From: Bacteroidales bacterium
GTDB lineage: Bacteria > Bacteroidota > Bacteroidia > Bacteroidales > UBA932
Reading direction: 5' to 3'
DNA length: 64,000 bases
NCBI GenBank assembly: GCA_016287075.1
Contig: JAEEVC010000006.1
Span: forward strand, 62,001 to 126,000
In this document: in pieces, positions 49,888-59,400 of the stretch
How positions within the stretch are numbered: position 1 is the first letter of the stretch
Layout of the letters: each line of letters begins with the position of its first letter
Position numbers and translations under genes: made by a program
Notes under the pieces: generated by a model
The model's database searches: none
Told to the model about the DNA's origin: nothing
Seen by the model: the letters and a program-made list of their open reading frames with translations, nothing else

Positions 49888-49933
49888 ACTTCTCGGGGCG
49901 GGCCATGTGGTCTCTCGGCACCGCCTCCGACTG

Positions 49934-49941
49934 CAAAGATA
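49934..49941 (-). promoter_or_regulatory. TATCTTTG -7 box for the lipoprotein operon starting at 49887
   Basis: Forward CAAAGATA; TAnnTTTG match. Confidence 0.45.
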
Positions 49942-49980
49942 GTATTTTCCGCCAATTATATATAGACTGTATCCGGTCCG

Positions 49981-52401
49981 TTACTTATAAATATCTGTGG
50001 AGAAAGCCTTCGGCCGGGTCATCGTTTCGGTATAGACCCGGCCGAAACGGTCTGTGGCCCGGATCTGGAGCGTGGAGGTCGCCGAGGAGGCCGCAACACG
50101 GAACATATGGTTGGTTTTCTTCGTCGGGAAGGTGAGGGTCTTGTTCTTGTTGAGCCGCTGGGCCGTGTAGGCGACCAGGTGGAGCGGGTCGTAGCTGTTG
50201 ACGCGGGTGACGCTCAGCGCGCGGCCGTTCTCCGTCACCTCGACCGTCCAGGAAGGGTCGTAATTCCAGACATTGATATACACGTAGTTGCTGCTGCTGG
50301 CGGCGGACCATTCGGTGGTCAGGGAGGTGAATTTCGATACGCCGGAGGCATTCGCACTCGGGATATACGCTTCCGGTGTCATGACGATCGTATTGCGGTC
50401 GTAGGTCCGGAACTGGTGGCTGAGGGCGCGTCCCGTCCCCTTGAACTGCCATTGGAAGGTTTTCCCGTTGACGTCCACGATGCTGTAGCCGCCCGGAGCG
50501 CCGTCCTGCGCAACATGGATGCCCGGAACCTCATGGGCGCTCCACCACCAGGTGGCGCACACCGCGCCGGCATTGTGCTCGAACACGTGGGTCGTGCCGC
50601 TGTTGTCGACATTGTACATCACATGGGTATGGCCCGTGAAAACCTGGACATTGTCGTAACGCTTCAGGATGTCCACGAGCGTGGTGACATTGTTCAGGGA
50701 CGCTCCCCCGGAGGCGGTGTACAGCGGAGCATGCGTTGTCAGGCAGAGCGGCGTCGAGGCGGGCACGAAGGCAAGGTCCTTCCGCAGCCAGTTCAGCTGC
50801 TCCTGGACGACATTGTCCGTGTAGGTGCGGTTGTATGCCCCGTCGGTACGGTCCGGATTGAGGACCGAATTCGTGCACTCGATATCGTCGAGGACGATGT
50901 AATGGACATCGCCGATGTTGAAGGAATAGTAGGTCGGCGCCATGGTCCGCTTGTATTCGACGACGGTGTCGAAATCCCCGGTGAAGTACATGCTGTGGTC
51001 ATGGTTGCCGATCGTATGGAAGACCTGGAGGTTCTGTAGGCCGTTCGCATCGGCCAGATACTGGGGGAAACTGTACCGGTTGTCCAGCCAGTAGAGGTCC
51101 CAGGTCATGTCGCCGAGGGTCATGGCATAGATCCTTTCGCCCGTATGCGCCGCCGTCCAGGCGTTGACATCCCGGACGAAGGAAGCGAACTGGGAGCGGT
51201 CGCCCGTCCGGTTCGCAAGGTGGATATCGCCGAATATCAGCATGGTATGGTGCTGCTGGCCAGCCACTTCCGTCAGGGTGAAATCCACCCGTTCCGCCTC
51301 GCCGGCAGGCAGGGACAACTGGTGGTGGATCTGCGGAAGGATGCCCTCGGAGGGCACCTCGTACCCGGAAGGGACGGAAATGAAGACATAGCCGTGCCGC
51401 TTCTGCGACGCCATCTGGTACACGCCGTCCGCATCGGTACGGACCACCTCGTAGCCGTCGGAAACGACCACATCGGGGACCCCCGCACCTTCGCACACGA
51501 CCTTGCCATAGACCGTCATCCCCGCTTCGGGGACGGGTTCGCCGCCGCTTGTCTCCACAAGGAGGGCCTCCATCCGGGATAGCGTGTTCCGCTTGATTTC
51601 CAGCCGCTTCGACGTCGTCTTTTCAAAAACGCCACCCTGGTCGTCGGTCACCGTCAGGGTGAAGCCCGCCTCGAAAAGGGTCGGAGGGACGACCAGCCAG
51701 AAAGCCGTCGCCGCGTCGGCGGTCGTCCCGAGGGCGACCGGACTGTCAAAGGCAAGGGTAATCTCCCGGGCGGCGGAAGCGTCGAAGGTCAGGGCGGGCG
51801 CTTCCCCGACCGCCGCATGCACGAAGGCCTTGCCGGCGAGAGGCTCGTCGCGATTGCCCCGGAGGGAAAGGGAAGCCACGGAGACTTCGCCATGGAGCCG
51901 GACGCAAAGATAGCCGCACAGATTCTTGAACATCAGCTCGTTGTCATCCGAACAGGAGACCATGGTATTGGCCGTGCGGCCGAAGGAATCCCTCCGGTAG
52001 GACTGCTCCTGCGGCAGGGTCAGGGAAAGGATTCCGTCGCCGGCAAGCGTCGATTCCCGGTAGGGATAGACGGAATAGATATGCTCCAGCGGATTGCCGG
52101 CGCCCGTGTCCCCCTCCTGGACCGGAGCGAATGAGCCGGCATTGTCCCCGTCCGCGCCCGTGAACCGGTATTCCCGGTTAAACGTCGAACGGTTGAAAAT
52201 GGACACGCGGTCGTCCGCATTCCAGAGGACACGGAGCTCCGCATCCGCATACACGCGGGAAGAGGCGCCCTCGATGGTCGCGAAAAAAACCTCCTCCCCT
52301 GCCGGTGCGGGCGGAATGACCTCTTCGGCGGTACAGGCGAGCAGCAGGCCCGCGAGCCCCGCCGAAAGGAAACGGCGCATTATCATCATCCTGCGTTCCA
52401 T
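49981..52401 (-). CDS. Lipoprotein: fimbrillin-like N-terminus plus calcineurin-like phosphoesterase with C-terminal domain
   Basis: Lipobox LLACTAEE; LIFGDIHLANR, TLGDMTWD, TIGNHDHSM, FTGHTHVMYN. Confidence 0.82.
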   Translation of the reverse strand: MERRMMIMRRFLSAGLAGLLLACTAEEVIPPAPAGEEVFFATIEGASSRVYADAELRVLWNADDRVSIFNRSTFNREYRFTGADGDNAGSFAPVQEGDTGAGNPLEHIYSVYPYRESTLAGDGILSLTLPQEQSYRRDSFGRTANTMVSCSDDNELMFKNLCGYLCVRLHGEVSVASLSLRGNRDEPLAGKAFVHAAVGEAPALTFDASAAREITLAFDSPVALGTTADAATAFWLVVPPTLFEAGFTLTVTDDQGGVFEKTTSKRLEIKRNTLSRMEALLVETSGGEPVPEAGMTVYGKVVCEGAGVPDVVVSDGYEVVRTDADGVYQMASQKRHGYVFISVPSGYEVPSEGILPQIHHQLSLPAGEAERVDFTLTEVAGQQHHTMLIFGDIHLANRTGDRSQFASFVRDVNAWTAAHTGERIYAMTLGDMTWDLYWLDNRYSFPQYLADANGLQNLQVFHTIGNHDHSMYFTGDFDTVVEYKRTMAPTYYSFNIGDVHYIVLDDIECTNSVLNPDRTDGAYNRTYTDNVVQEQLNWLRKDLAFVPASTPLCLTTHAPLYTASGGASLNNVTTLVDILKRYDNVQVFTGHTHVMYNVDNSGTTHVFEHNAGAVCATWWWSAHEVPGIHVAQDGAPGGYSIVDVNGKTFQWQFKGTGRALSHQFRTYDRNTIVMTPEAYIPSANASGVSKFTSLTTEWSAASSSNYVYINVWNYDPSWTVEVTENGRALSVTRVNSYDPLHLVAYTAQRLNKNKTLTFPTKKTNHMFRVAASSATSTLQIRATDRFGRVYTETMTRPKAFSTDIYK

Positions 52402-52405
52402 GATC

Positions 52406-55195
52406 CTATTCTGTGAAGTATTTGATATTCGTGGCGTTCCAATCCTTGCAGGTGGCTCCGTTGTAGAGGGTCACGCCGAGGGACAGGCAGTTGTCCGGCG
52501 TAGCCGCGACGGCGTCGCTTCCGTCCACCTTCGCCCCGATGGAGCCCTTCAGGAAGCAGGAGGACAGGGTGCACTCGACATTGTTCTTGTTGATCATGCC
52601 GATCAGCAGGCCGCGCTGCCCCTCAGGACAGACCACGTCGCCCGTATTGATGCAGTTCTTCAGGTCATAGCACTTGATCGCCCCGACGACGCCGCCCGCG
52701 GCGCTGGAGGCTTCTGTGGTGACGATCCGCCCGTTGTTGCGGCAGCCGTCCAGGTGGGATCCGGACACCGTGGTCGTGGTGCAGTAGGCCAGGATGCCGC
52801 CGAGACGGACGCCCTTCGCCGAGCCGGACGCCTTCTTCGCCGACTGGTTCACGGTGATGCCGCCGTTGTTGACGCAGCCCTCGATGAGGGAGCAGAAGCC
52901 GTCGCAGACGATGCCGGCGGCCCGGTGGACGCCCGCGGCGATCTCCGCCCGGTTCTCGCAGTCCTTGATCAGGCAGAGGCTGCTGGCGGAAGAGACGCCC
53001 GCGACGATGCCCGCGCATTTGCCGGTATTGGAGGTCGAGTACTTGACGCCGATATCGCCCTTGATGGAGCCGCTGAACGTGCAGTTCCTGATGGCCCCGG
53101 CATTCGCGGCATCCGCGTACATCATGCCCACGACGCCGCCGACGGACACATTGATGGAAGAAGCCGAGAGGGCCTCGCCGCTGAAGGCGGCCTCGACGTT
53201 GATGTTCTCGAACACGGTATTGTGGGCATAGGCGGCGACCGTGGCGACGGCGACGTGCGAGGCGTTCAGTTCCTTCGAGGAGAAGTCCACGGTGCAGCCG
53301 GTGAAATCGACGTTGCGGACGGTGGCGTTCGAGGTGGCCCCGAAAAAGCCCGTCACCTGCTTGTTGTCGGTTTCATGGACCAGGGCTAAACCCTTGATCG
53401 TATGGCCCTTCCCGTCGAATACGCCGGTAAAGGCTACCGTGGGGACGATCTTGGTGCCGTTCGCAAGGGCGCCGCCGGGGAGTCCGACGACGGGCCATGT
53501 CACGCCGGTAAGGTCGATATCCTGCAGGAGGACCACGGCGCCGGAAGCATCCTTGTAGCTGGACACGTCGCCGCCGGTGTTGGTCCGTACGGCCCAGGAA
53601 ACCAGCTGGGCGGCATTCTCGATCCCATGGTTGCCGTCCACGGTCTCCGATGGATCCGGCTGGGAACCGCTCCCGCCGGGAACCAGGCCCGTGGCATCCG
53701 GATTCCGGTAGGTATCCAGGGCGCCGAGGACGACCTCCTCCGCGATGGAGCGGAGCCGGGCGGCAGTCTTGGCGTCCAGGGTGCAGTCGCTCACGTTGAC
53801 ATCGAACCGCTCCCCGTAGAGCAGCAGGTAGTTCACGCAGGACTTGAGGTAGGCCCCGTTCCGGTTGGGATGGTGGTTGTCCGTATGATACAGGTCCGTG
53901 AAGCCGCTTTCACGGGCTTTCTTGAAGGCAAGTCCGATGGGAGAGAGCCAGGCGTCCAGTTTGTCGCACAGATAGGTGGTTCCCTTGATGTTGGCATCGT
54001 CAAAGGCCTCGAAACTGCCGAATCCCTTGTAATCCTGGTAGCTGTACGCCCATGTGCTTTCAAGGACCAGCCGGACGCCGGGAGAATACTGCCGGACCTC
54101 GTTGAAAAGTTCCTCGGTCTCGGTATAAACCGGCGCGTTGGAGCGGGCGTCGTTGAAATAATAGGCATGCTGCATGGACGCATCCTGGAGCAGGGCATAC
54201 GCGTACCTTCCTTCCCTGATGACATTCTGGGCCAGTTCAAGATGCTGGAAATCACGGAAATACTGGCTGCCCTTCACGAAAGCACGCAGCTGGATGTCGT
54301 GTCCCTGGCTGCGGGCGAGTTCCTTCAGCATGTAAACGGGGCCGTAGTAGTAGGTGAACGAGTTGCCCAGGATCAGCATCCGCCGGGTATCCTTGACGGG
54401 AATGGCCTGGTACGTCCCGATGTTGGCGGAGACCCAGGTGGCATTCACCAGCCCTACGTACGCCGAGGCGTTGGGCGAGAGCGTACTGCCATCCCCGGCG
54501 ACGGGCGCCGCGACCCGGCAGCGCATCACGAGATCCCCGCCCTGGATAGCATGCTCCAGGGTGAAGGACTGGACGAAGGTGGTGTATTCGGACGCGCTGA
54601 AATACTTCACTGGGAACGAATACTTCTTGTCCGTTCCGGGCACCGCATAGAGATCCTTCTCCACTGATTTCCAGTCGTTTCCATCCTTGTACTCGAAAAT
54701 CCAGTACAGCGGTGCATCCGCCGACGTGGCATAGAAGGAGCCGGAAAAGTCCACCGAGGAGCCGGCGGCCAGGCTGACGGAAGGGACGGTGAAGACGAAG
54801 GCGTCATCCTCGTTGAAATTGGAGGCGACGATGCGGTTGCTGCGCACTTCCCGCCGGGGGTCGCTTCCGTGCCCGCCGGATTCCGTGCTGAGGAAAGCTG
54901 TCCCGGCATAGGTCCCGCGGCGGCAAGGCAGTTTGTTGTCCGTCTGCCACGCCGTGGCGGACGCGGTCGCCTCGGACTCGTCGATGTACCACTGGGCATT
55001 GCCGAGGGCGGGATCCACCGGAATCTCCGGGGTCGGGGGCGTATCGGGCGTATCGGGTCCGGGCGTGACATCGCCGGGCGTTTCCTTGTCCGTCTGCGGC
55101 TCGACGGCAGGCGGGTTGCAGCCCGCGAGGGACGGGACGCCCAGGGCCGCAGCAATCAGCAGGGAAAGCAGTTCTTTGTACATTTTTGTGGTCAT
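52406..55195 (-). CDS. Lipoprotein with DUF4886/SGNH-like domain and C-terminal GLUG-like repeats
   Basis: Lipobox SLAGCN; MLILGNSFTYYYGPVYMLKEL; later GFFGATSNATVRNVDFTGCTV, GGVVGMM, GGILAYC segments. Confidence 0.7.
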   Translation of the reverse strand: MTTKMYKELLSLLIAAALGVPSLAGCNPPAVEPQTDKETPGDVTPGPDTPDTPPTPEIPVDPALGNAQWYIDESEATASATAWQTDNKLPCRRGTYAGTAFLSTESGGHGSDPRREVRSNRIVASNFNEDDAFVFTVPSVSLAAGSSVDFSGSFYATSADAPLYWIFEYKDGNDWKSVEKDLYAVPGTDKKYSFPVKYFSASEYTTFVQSFTLEHAIQGGDLVMRCRVAAPVAGDGSTLSPNASAYVGLVNATWVSANIGTYQAIPVKDTRRMLILGNSFTYYYGPVYMLKELARSQGHDIQLRAFVKGSQYFRDFQHLELAQNVIREGRYAYALLQDASMQHAYYFNDARSNAPVYTETEELFNEVRQYSPGVRLVLESTWAYSYQDYKGFGSFEAFDDANIKGTTYLCDKLDAWLSPIGLAFKKARESGFTDLYHTDNHHPNRNGAYLKSCVNYLLLYGERFDVNVSDCTLDAKTAARLRSIAEEVVLGALDTYRNPDATGLVPGGSGSQPDPSETVDGNHGIENAAQLVSWAVRTNTGGDVSSYKDASGAVVLLQDIDLTGVTWPVVGLPGGALANGTKIVPTVAFTGVFDGKGHTIKGLALVHETDNKQVTGFFGATSNATVRNVDFTGCTVDFSSKELNASHVAVATVAAYAHNTVFENINVEAAFSGEALSASSINVSVGGVVGMMYADAANAGAIRNCTFSGSIKGDIGVKYSTSNTGKCAGIVAGVSSASSLCLIKDCENRAEIAAGVHRAAGIVCDGFCSLIEGCVNNGGITVNQSAKKASGSAKGVRLGGILAYCTTTTVSGSHLDGCRNNGRIVTTEASSAAGGVVGAIKCYDLKNCINTGDVVCPEGQRGLLIGMINKNNVECTLSSCFLKGSIGAKVDGSDAVAATPDNCLSLGVTLYNGATCKDWNATNIKYFTE

Positions 55196-55202
55196 TTCCC
55201 CG

Positions 55203-55210
55203 CAAAGATA
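55203..55210 (-). promoter_or_regulatory. TATCTTTG box for the gene starting at 55195
   Basis: Forward CAAAGATA. Confidence 0.4.
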
Positions 55211-55233
55211 AGAAGCTTTCCCCGGAAAACGAT

Positions 55234-55241
55234 TATCTTTG
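55234..55241 (+). promoter_or_regulatory. TATCTTTG box reading toward the TSCPD gene
   Basis: TAnnTTTG match; divergent from the 55203 box. Confidence 0.4.
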
Positions 55242-55270
55242 TATGAAAACAGAGCATTCAAGGAATGGTG

Positions 55271-55351
55271 GAATAACAAGCTGCATCACCGGTGGCATTT
55301 ACCCGGACAGGGCTGCGAAGCAGCAGCCACCGGTGATGCAGCTTATTATTC
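55271..55351. promoter_or_regulatory. Long near-perfect inverted repeat (26-bp arms, 1 mismatch; 29-nt loop)
   Basis: GAATAACAAGCTGCATCACCGGTGGC / GCCACCGGTGATGCAGCTTATTATTC, with inner GCTGC-GAA-GCAGC hairpin. Confidence 0.85.
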
Positions 55352-55381
55352 CTGTTTCATGAAACACATTGGAAAAAAGCC

Positions 55382-55669
55382 ATGTTTGACGTAGGAAAGA
55401 TCACCGACAGCACCCGGGACGGCATCCGCAGCGCATCGTTCCGGACCTGCGATGCGGTCTGCTCCGCGCAGATCGACATCGAACTGGAAGGGGACGTCAT
55501 CCGGCAGGTCCGGTTCACCGGCGGCTGCCATGGGAACACCCAGGGACTGTCCGCCCTTTGTGCCGGCATGCGGAAGGACGAGGTCATCGCCCGCCTGGAA
55601 GGAATCAACTGCAAGAACCGCGGGACGAGTTGCCCGGACCAGCTGGCGAGCGCCTTGAAGAAACTATAA
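55382..55669 (+). CDS. TSCPD domain-containing protein (TIGR03905-like)
   Basis: 95 aa; FTGGCHGNTQGLSALCAGM...CKNRGTSCPDQLASAL. Confidence 0.88.
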   Translation: MFDVGKITDSTRDGIRSASFRTCDAVCSAQIDIELEGDVIRQVRFTGGCHGNTQGLSALCAGMRKDEVIARLEGINCKNRGTSCPDQLASALKKL

Positions 55670-55696
55670 GGCGTTGACTTTCAAGCATATCACACC

Positions 55697-56317
55697 ATGA
55701 AGGTACTCATTCTCAATGGAAGCCCGCGCGCGAAGGGCAACACGGCCCTCGCCCTCGCGGAGTTCGCCCGGCAGCTGGAAAAGCACGGCATCGACAGCGA
55801 AACCGTGTGGATCGGCACGAAGCCCGTCCGGGGCTGCATCGCCTGCAACAAGTGCGGGGAGCATCCCGGCGCATGCACCTTCGACGACGACGTGTGCAAT
55901 GCCATTTCGCACAAAATGGCGGAGGCGGACGCCTTCGTCGCCGGCACTCCCGTCTATTGGGGCCAGCCGAACGGGGCGCTCCTCGCCGTCATCCAGCGGA
56001 TGTTCTACTCCAACGGGGCCGCCTTCGCCGGGAAGCCTGCCGCGGCTGTCGCCGTTTGCCGCAGGGGCGGGGCTACCGCCGCCTTCCAGGCGATGAACAT
56101 GCCCTTCCAGATGATGAACATGCCGGTCGTGACGTCCCAATACTGGAACATCGTTTACGGGCGCGATCCCGGTGAGGCCGCCCTCGACGGCGAAGGGCTC
56201 CAGACCATGCGCACGCTCGCGAACAACATGGCGGCGCTCCTGAAGGCGACCGGCGGGCAGCCGCTGCCCGGCCGCGACGAGCCGCGGCAGGCGACCAATT
56301 TCATCCGGCAGGCATGA
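55697..56317 (+). CDS. Flavodoxin-fold NAD(P)H-dependent FMN reductase-like protein
   Basis: ILNGSPRAKGNTALALAEF; CNKCGEHPGACTFDDD; GTPVYWGQPNGAL. Confidence 0.88.
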   Translation: MKVLILNGSPRAKGNTALALAEFARQLEKHGIDSETVWIGTKPVRGCIACNKCGEHPGACTFDDDVCNAISHKMAEADAFVAGTPVYWGQPNGALLAVIQRMFYSNGAAFAGKPAAAVAVCRRGGATAAFQAMNMPFQMMNMPVVTSQYWNIVYGRDPGEAALDGEGLQTMRTLANNMAALLKATGGQPLPGRDEPRQATNFIRQA

Positions 56318-56964
56318 TCCGGCTGATCGTCTTCGATTTCGACGGGACCCTCGGCGACACGCGGGCGAACATCGTCGCGACGATGCGGGAGACCCTCCGC
56401 ACCGCAGGCTACGCGCCCGTCACGGAGGAGGCCATCGCCGCGACGATCGGCTTGATCCTCGAGGAGGGCTTCCAGCAGCTCTACCCGGGGCTGTCCGGAG
56501 AAGAGACGCTCCGCCTTGCCGCCCTGTACCGCGACATCTTTGAAAAAACCCGGAAGACGCTCATTCCCACTTTGTTCCCGCATGTCAAAGAGACGCTGAC
56601 CACCTTGAAAGAGCGGGGCTACATCCTCACCATCGCCTCCTCCCGCCGCTCCGCATCCCTGAACGGATTCCTGCGGGACATGTCCATCGCGGACACCATC
56701 TCCTATGTCCTCGGCGCAGACAGCGTCGAAAAGGCCAAACCGGACCCGGAACCCGTCCTGAAGACGCTGCGCGCCCTGTCCGTCCCGCCGTCCGAATGCC
56801 TCGTCGTAGGCGACATGCCCGTGGACATCCTCATGGGCCGCGCGGCCGGTGCCGCAACCTGCGCCGTCACATACGGCAACGCCGGCCGCGACGCCCTCGC
56901 CGCCGCCGGCGCCGATTATCTCATCGACGACATCGCGGAACTCCCCCGCCTCCCGCTCCTTTGA
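56314..56964 (+). CDS. HAD-superfamily hydrolase (phosphoglycolate phosphatase-like)
   Basis: VFDFDGTLGDTRANI; TIASSRRS; KAKPDPEPVLKTL; VGDMPVDILMGRAAG. Confidence 0.9.
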   Translation: MIRLIVFDFDGTLGDTRANIVATMRETLRTAGYAPVTEEAIAATIGLILEEGFQQLYPGLSGEETLRLAALYRDIFEKTRKTLIPTLFPHVKETLTTLKERGYILTIASSRRSASLNGFLRDMSIADTISYVLGADSVEKAKPDPEPVLKTLRALSVPPSECLVVGDMPVDILMGRAAGAATCAVTYGNAGRDALAAAGADYLIDDIAELPRLPLL

Positions 56965-56972
56965 GCGGAACC

Positions 56973-57167
56973 TGCATCCCGGCGGCCGGTTTTCGGCGCG
57001 AGGCAGATTTAAGGTATGCCGGAGGCAATGGCTATTACTGGTCTTCTACCGTGGGTTCAGACTTTTCTTCTAGTGCATGTTCTATAGCTTTCTATAAAGG
57101 TATCGAGAAAAGAGGCAATGGCACCCGCGCCTTCGGATACTCCGTCCGACCCGTGAAAGACCGTTGA
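56973..57167 (+). pseudogene. C-terminal remnant of a FISUMP-type protein
   Basis: IPAAGFRREADLRYAGGNGYYWSSTVGSDFSSSACSIAFYKGIEKRGNGTRAFGYSVRPVKDR*; no N-terminus or start. Confidence 0.75.
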
Positions 57168-57246
57168 ACCGTCTTTGCAACTGACTTATAGTCAACTGTC
57201 TCCAGAGCGATTGTCTTTTCGTTACGCGGGGATGGTCCGGTCAAGG

Positions 57247-57278
57247 TTTGTATTTGCGGAAAAAGTTGCGTATCTTTG
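57247..57278 (+). promoter_or_regulatory. Bacteroidetes promoter TTTG-N20-TATCTTTG
   Basis: TTTG at 57247-57250, TATCTTTG at 57271-57278, ATG at 57302. Confidence 0.6.
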
Positions 57279-57301
57279 TGTGACCGCGATAATTGTCCAG
57301 T

Positions 57302-57736
57302 ATGAAAAGATTCATTCTCCTGTTTCTGACGGCCGCCGCCTTGCTTGCCGGTTGTGCAAAAAACACAGGGATACCCTACTCTTTCGTCGATGAATTCGGA
57401 ATCATTGATTATTCTTATTCCACTTTCAAGGGACAGGATGTCTTCGTGACTTGTATTATCACAATTAAAGAATACAAGGGAGACCAATGCATAAAAGTGA
57501 ATAAGATCAACAATCCTCAGAAGGGGGAACGGTTCTCCTTTTATGCCATGGATGAAGCAGAATACCTGACCGTGAGAGAATACACGGCGGTCTCACCCAA
57601 ATCAGACGTCTCCGCTACAATTGGTCAGCCGAACATCCTTTGGATAAAAGCCGCATTTCCACTTGTTCCAGGAAAAGAAACGGCTATCAAGCTTACCTAT
57701 TCCACAGACATGAGTGTCATCGAGCCCATCAGATAA
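57302..57736 (+). CDS. Hypothetical small lipoprotein
   Basis: MKRFILLFLTAAALLAGCAKN lipobox; promoter immediately upstream. Confidence 0.75.
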   Translation: MKRFILLFLTAAALLAGCAKNTGIPYSFVDEFGIIDYSYSTFKGQDVFVTCIITIKEYKGDQCIKVNKINNPQKGERFSFYAMDEAEYLTVREYTAVSPKSDVSATIGQPNILWIKAAFPLVPGKETAIKLTYSTDMSVIEPIR

Positions 57737-57754
57737 GATAGCGTAGAAAGCGGA

Positions 57755-57800
57755 GGAACAGGGTTCAGACCGAATTTTTCTGAGGTCTGAGCCCTGTTCC
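57755..57800. terminator. Bidirectional terminator-like hairpin between convergent genes
   Basis: 17-bp arms GGAACAGGGTTCAGACC / GGTCTGAGCCCTGTTCC (1 mismatch). Confidence 0.65.
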
Positions 57801-57823
57801 GGAGCGTCGGAGCGGTCGGAAAA

Positions 57824-59092
57824 CTATTTCCGGTAAACGGCCCGCAATTCGCATCCATGTTGCCGCGGGCGCTGCCGGATCTCGACTGTTTGCTCGTCGA
57901 AGTACAGGACATAAGCCTGTGTCTCATCACTGGCGAGCCGTTCGGAGGACCAGTAATACCCCCAGGAGAACTGTCCCGCGCAGATATTTTCCGATGTGAT
58001 GCCCCCGGCAGGGAGGAAGATGCTGTTCCCGTTTTTCAGATACGTGATTTTCCAGCCCCTGTATAACCCCTCCATGATCGACCATTCCCATTTGTAACCG
58101 GAATTCGACCGGGTGGCGAGCAGGTTTTCGAAGTCGGTTTTCGTGGGAATCCTCCATCCCTCGCCGAAATCGTTGAAAGCGGCGTCGTCTTCCTGGTCCA
58201 CCAGGACCTTCCCGTCTTTTTTGTTGTATTTGCTGAAGGCGCCATCGGACCACCACATGTAGTCATCCAACGAGTAACGTTTATTCTTGTAAACGGGTTG
58301 GCCCCAGGAGTAGTGGAAGGTGAAAGACCAGGGTTTCGTTACCGACATGTTGAAACTGCCCCACTTGACATTCAGGCCCAGGTCGACGGCCGTCGGTGGC
58401 AGGGCTTTGACCGTAATCTGGCAGGATGCCACACGGCTCTGATCCTCCGTAAGGGCCATTACCTTGGCTTCTCCCTTCTCCAGTGCCGTGACCAGGCCAT
58501 CCTCTGACACGCTGACGACGTTGTATTGATAACACATCCAGCGATAATTCTTGTTGGCCGCATTCTCCGGCTCGACGACGGCGGTCAGCTGCAGGGTCTC
58601 CCCGGGGAGCATGACGGCAGATTCGGGGGAAACCTTCACGCCGGTCACGTGCACGGGGTCCGGGGGGCGCACCCCCTGGGTCACCTTGATAACCTGGGTC
58701 TTATCACCGGCCGTGATGGTCACGTTCCCGGAACGGGGTTCCGCGCCGGAATTGCCGACGCTGCCGACATTCACGGATGCCGGCTGCTCCGAAGCCGTAC
58801 CGCCGGTCGGGGAAAGATGGATCCATTTGGCATCGGCCGTTACCGTCCAGTCATGGTTGACAGTGAAACGGATCGTCTTGTATCCGCCATCCGCGGGAAG
58901 CTCGATGGAGTCGGAGCCCTCCAGGACGATTTTCACCTGCGACTCCGGCTCAGGCCCGGGGCCGGGTTCGGGTTTCTCCTGGCAGCCCGTCATGGCCGGC
59001 AGGGCGACGGCCAGCAGGACAAGGATGGAAGAAAACGCGCGGAGCCGGCAGCAAGGCGCGGCGCCCGTCAAGTCTTTGAATGAACGGAACAT
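57824..59092 (-). CDS. BACON/Ig-like lipoprotein with FISUMP-like C-terminus
   Basis: Lipobox AMTGCQE; VNHDWTVTADAKWIHLSPTGG; VKVSPESAVMLPGETLQLTAVVEPENA; WGYYWSSERL...CELRAVYRK. Confidence 0.75.
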   Translation of the reverse strand: MFRSFKDLTGAAPCCRLRAFSSILVLLAVALPAMTGCQEKPEPGPGPEPESQVKIVLEGSDSIELPADGGYKTIRFTVNHDWTVTADAKWIHLSPTGGTASEQPASVNVGSVGNSGAEPRSGNVTITAGDKTQVIKVTQGVRPPDPVHVTGVKVSPESAVMLPGETLQLTAVVEPENAANKNYRWMCYQYNVVSVSEDGLVTALEKGEAKVMALTEDQSRVASCQITVKALPPTAVDLGLNVKWGSFNMSVTKPWSFTFHYSWGQPVYKNKRYSLDDYMWWSDGAFSKYNKKDGKVLVDQEDDAAFNDFGEGWRIPTKTDFENLLATRSNSGYKWEWSIMEGLYRGWKITYLKNGNSIFLPAGGITSENICAGQFSWGYYWSSERLASDETQAYVLYFDEQTVEIRQRPRQHGCELRAVYRK

Positions 59093-59166
59093 AGTGGCGA
59101 TCTTTTGATTGTATCCGCAAAAATACGAAATAGTCCCGGTATTGTCAATCCCCCGTCACCCCATAC

Positions 59167-59400
59167 CTACGGCAGGATGACCTTGTAAAGGGCATCACTG
59201 TTGTAGGTGAGGTATATGTCGTCGCCGATAAAGTCGATGCCCTCCGGTTCGAGTTCGTAAAAGTCGAGGCGGAATTCGCGTTCAAGCCGGAAGGTCTCGA
59301 GGTTGAAGACGCCGATGGTTCGGAGCCAACTGGACTGGAATTCGCGGGGGTCCTTGCGGGTCTTGATGCCGGCGAGGATGTAGAGTTTCCCGGCAGCGGC
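59167..59400 (-). pseudogene. C-terminal remnant of an unidentified beta-strand-rich protein
   Basis: GKLYILAGIKTRKDPREFQSSWLRTIGVFNLETFRLEREFRLDFYELEPEGIDFIGDDIYLTYNSDALYKVILP* with no start; different frame from the listed ORF. Confidence 0.65.
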
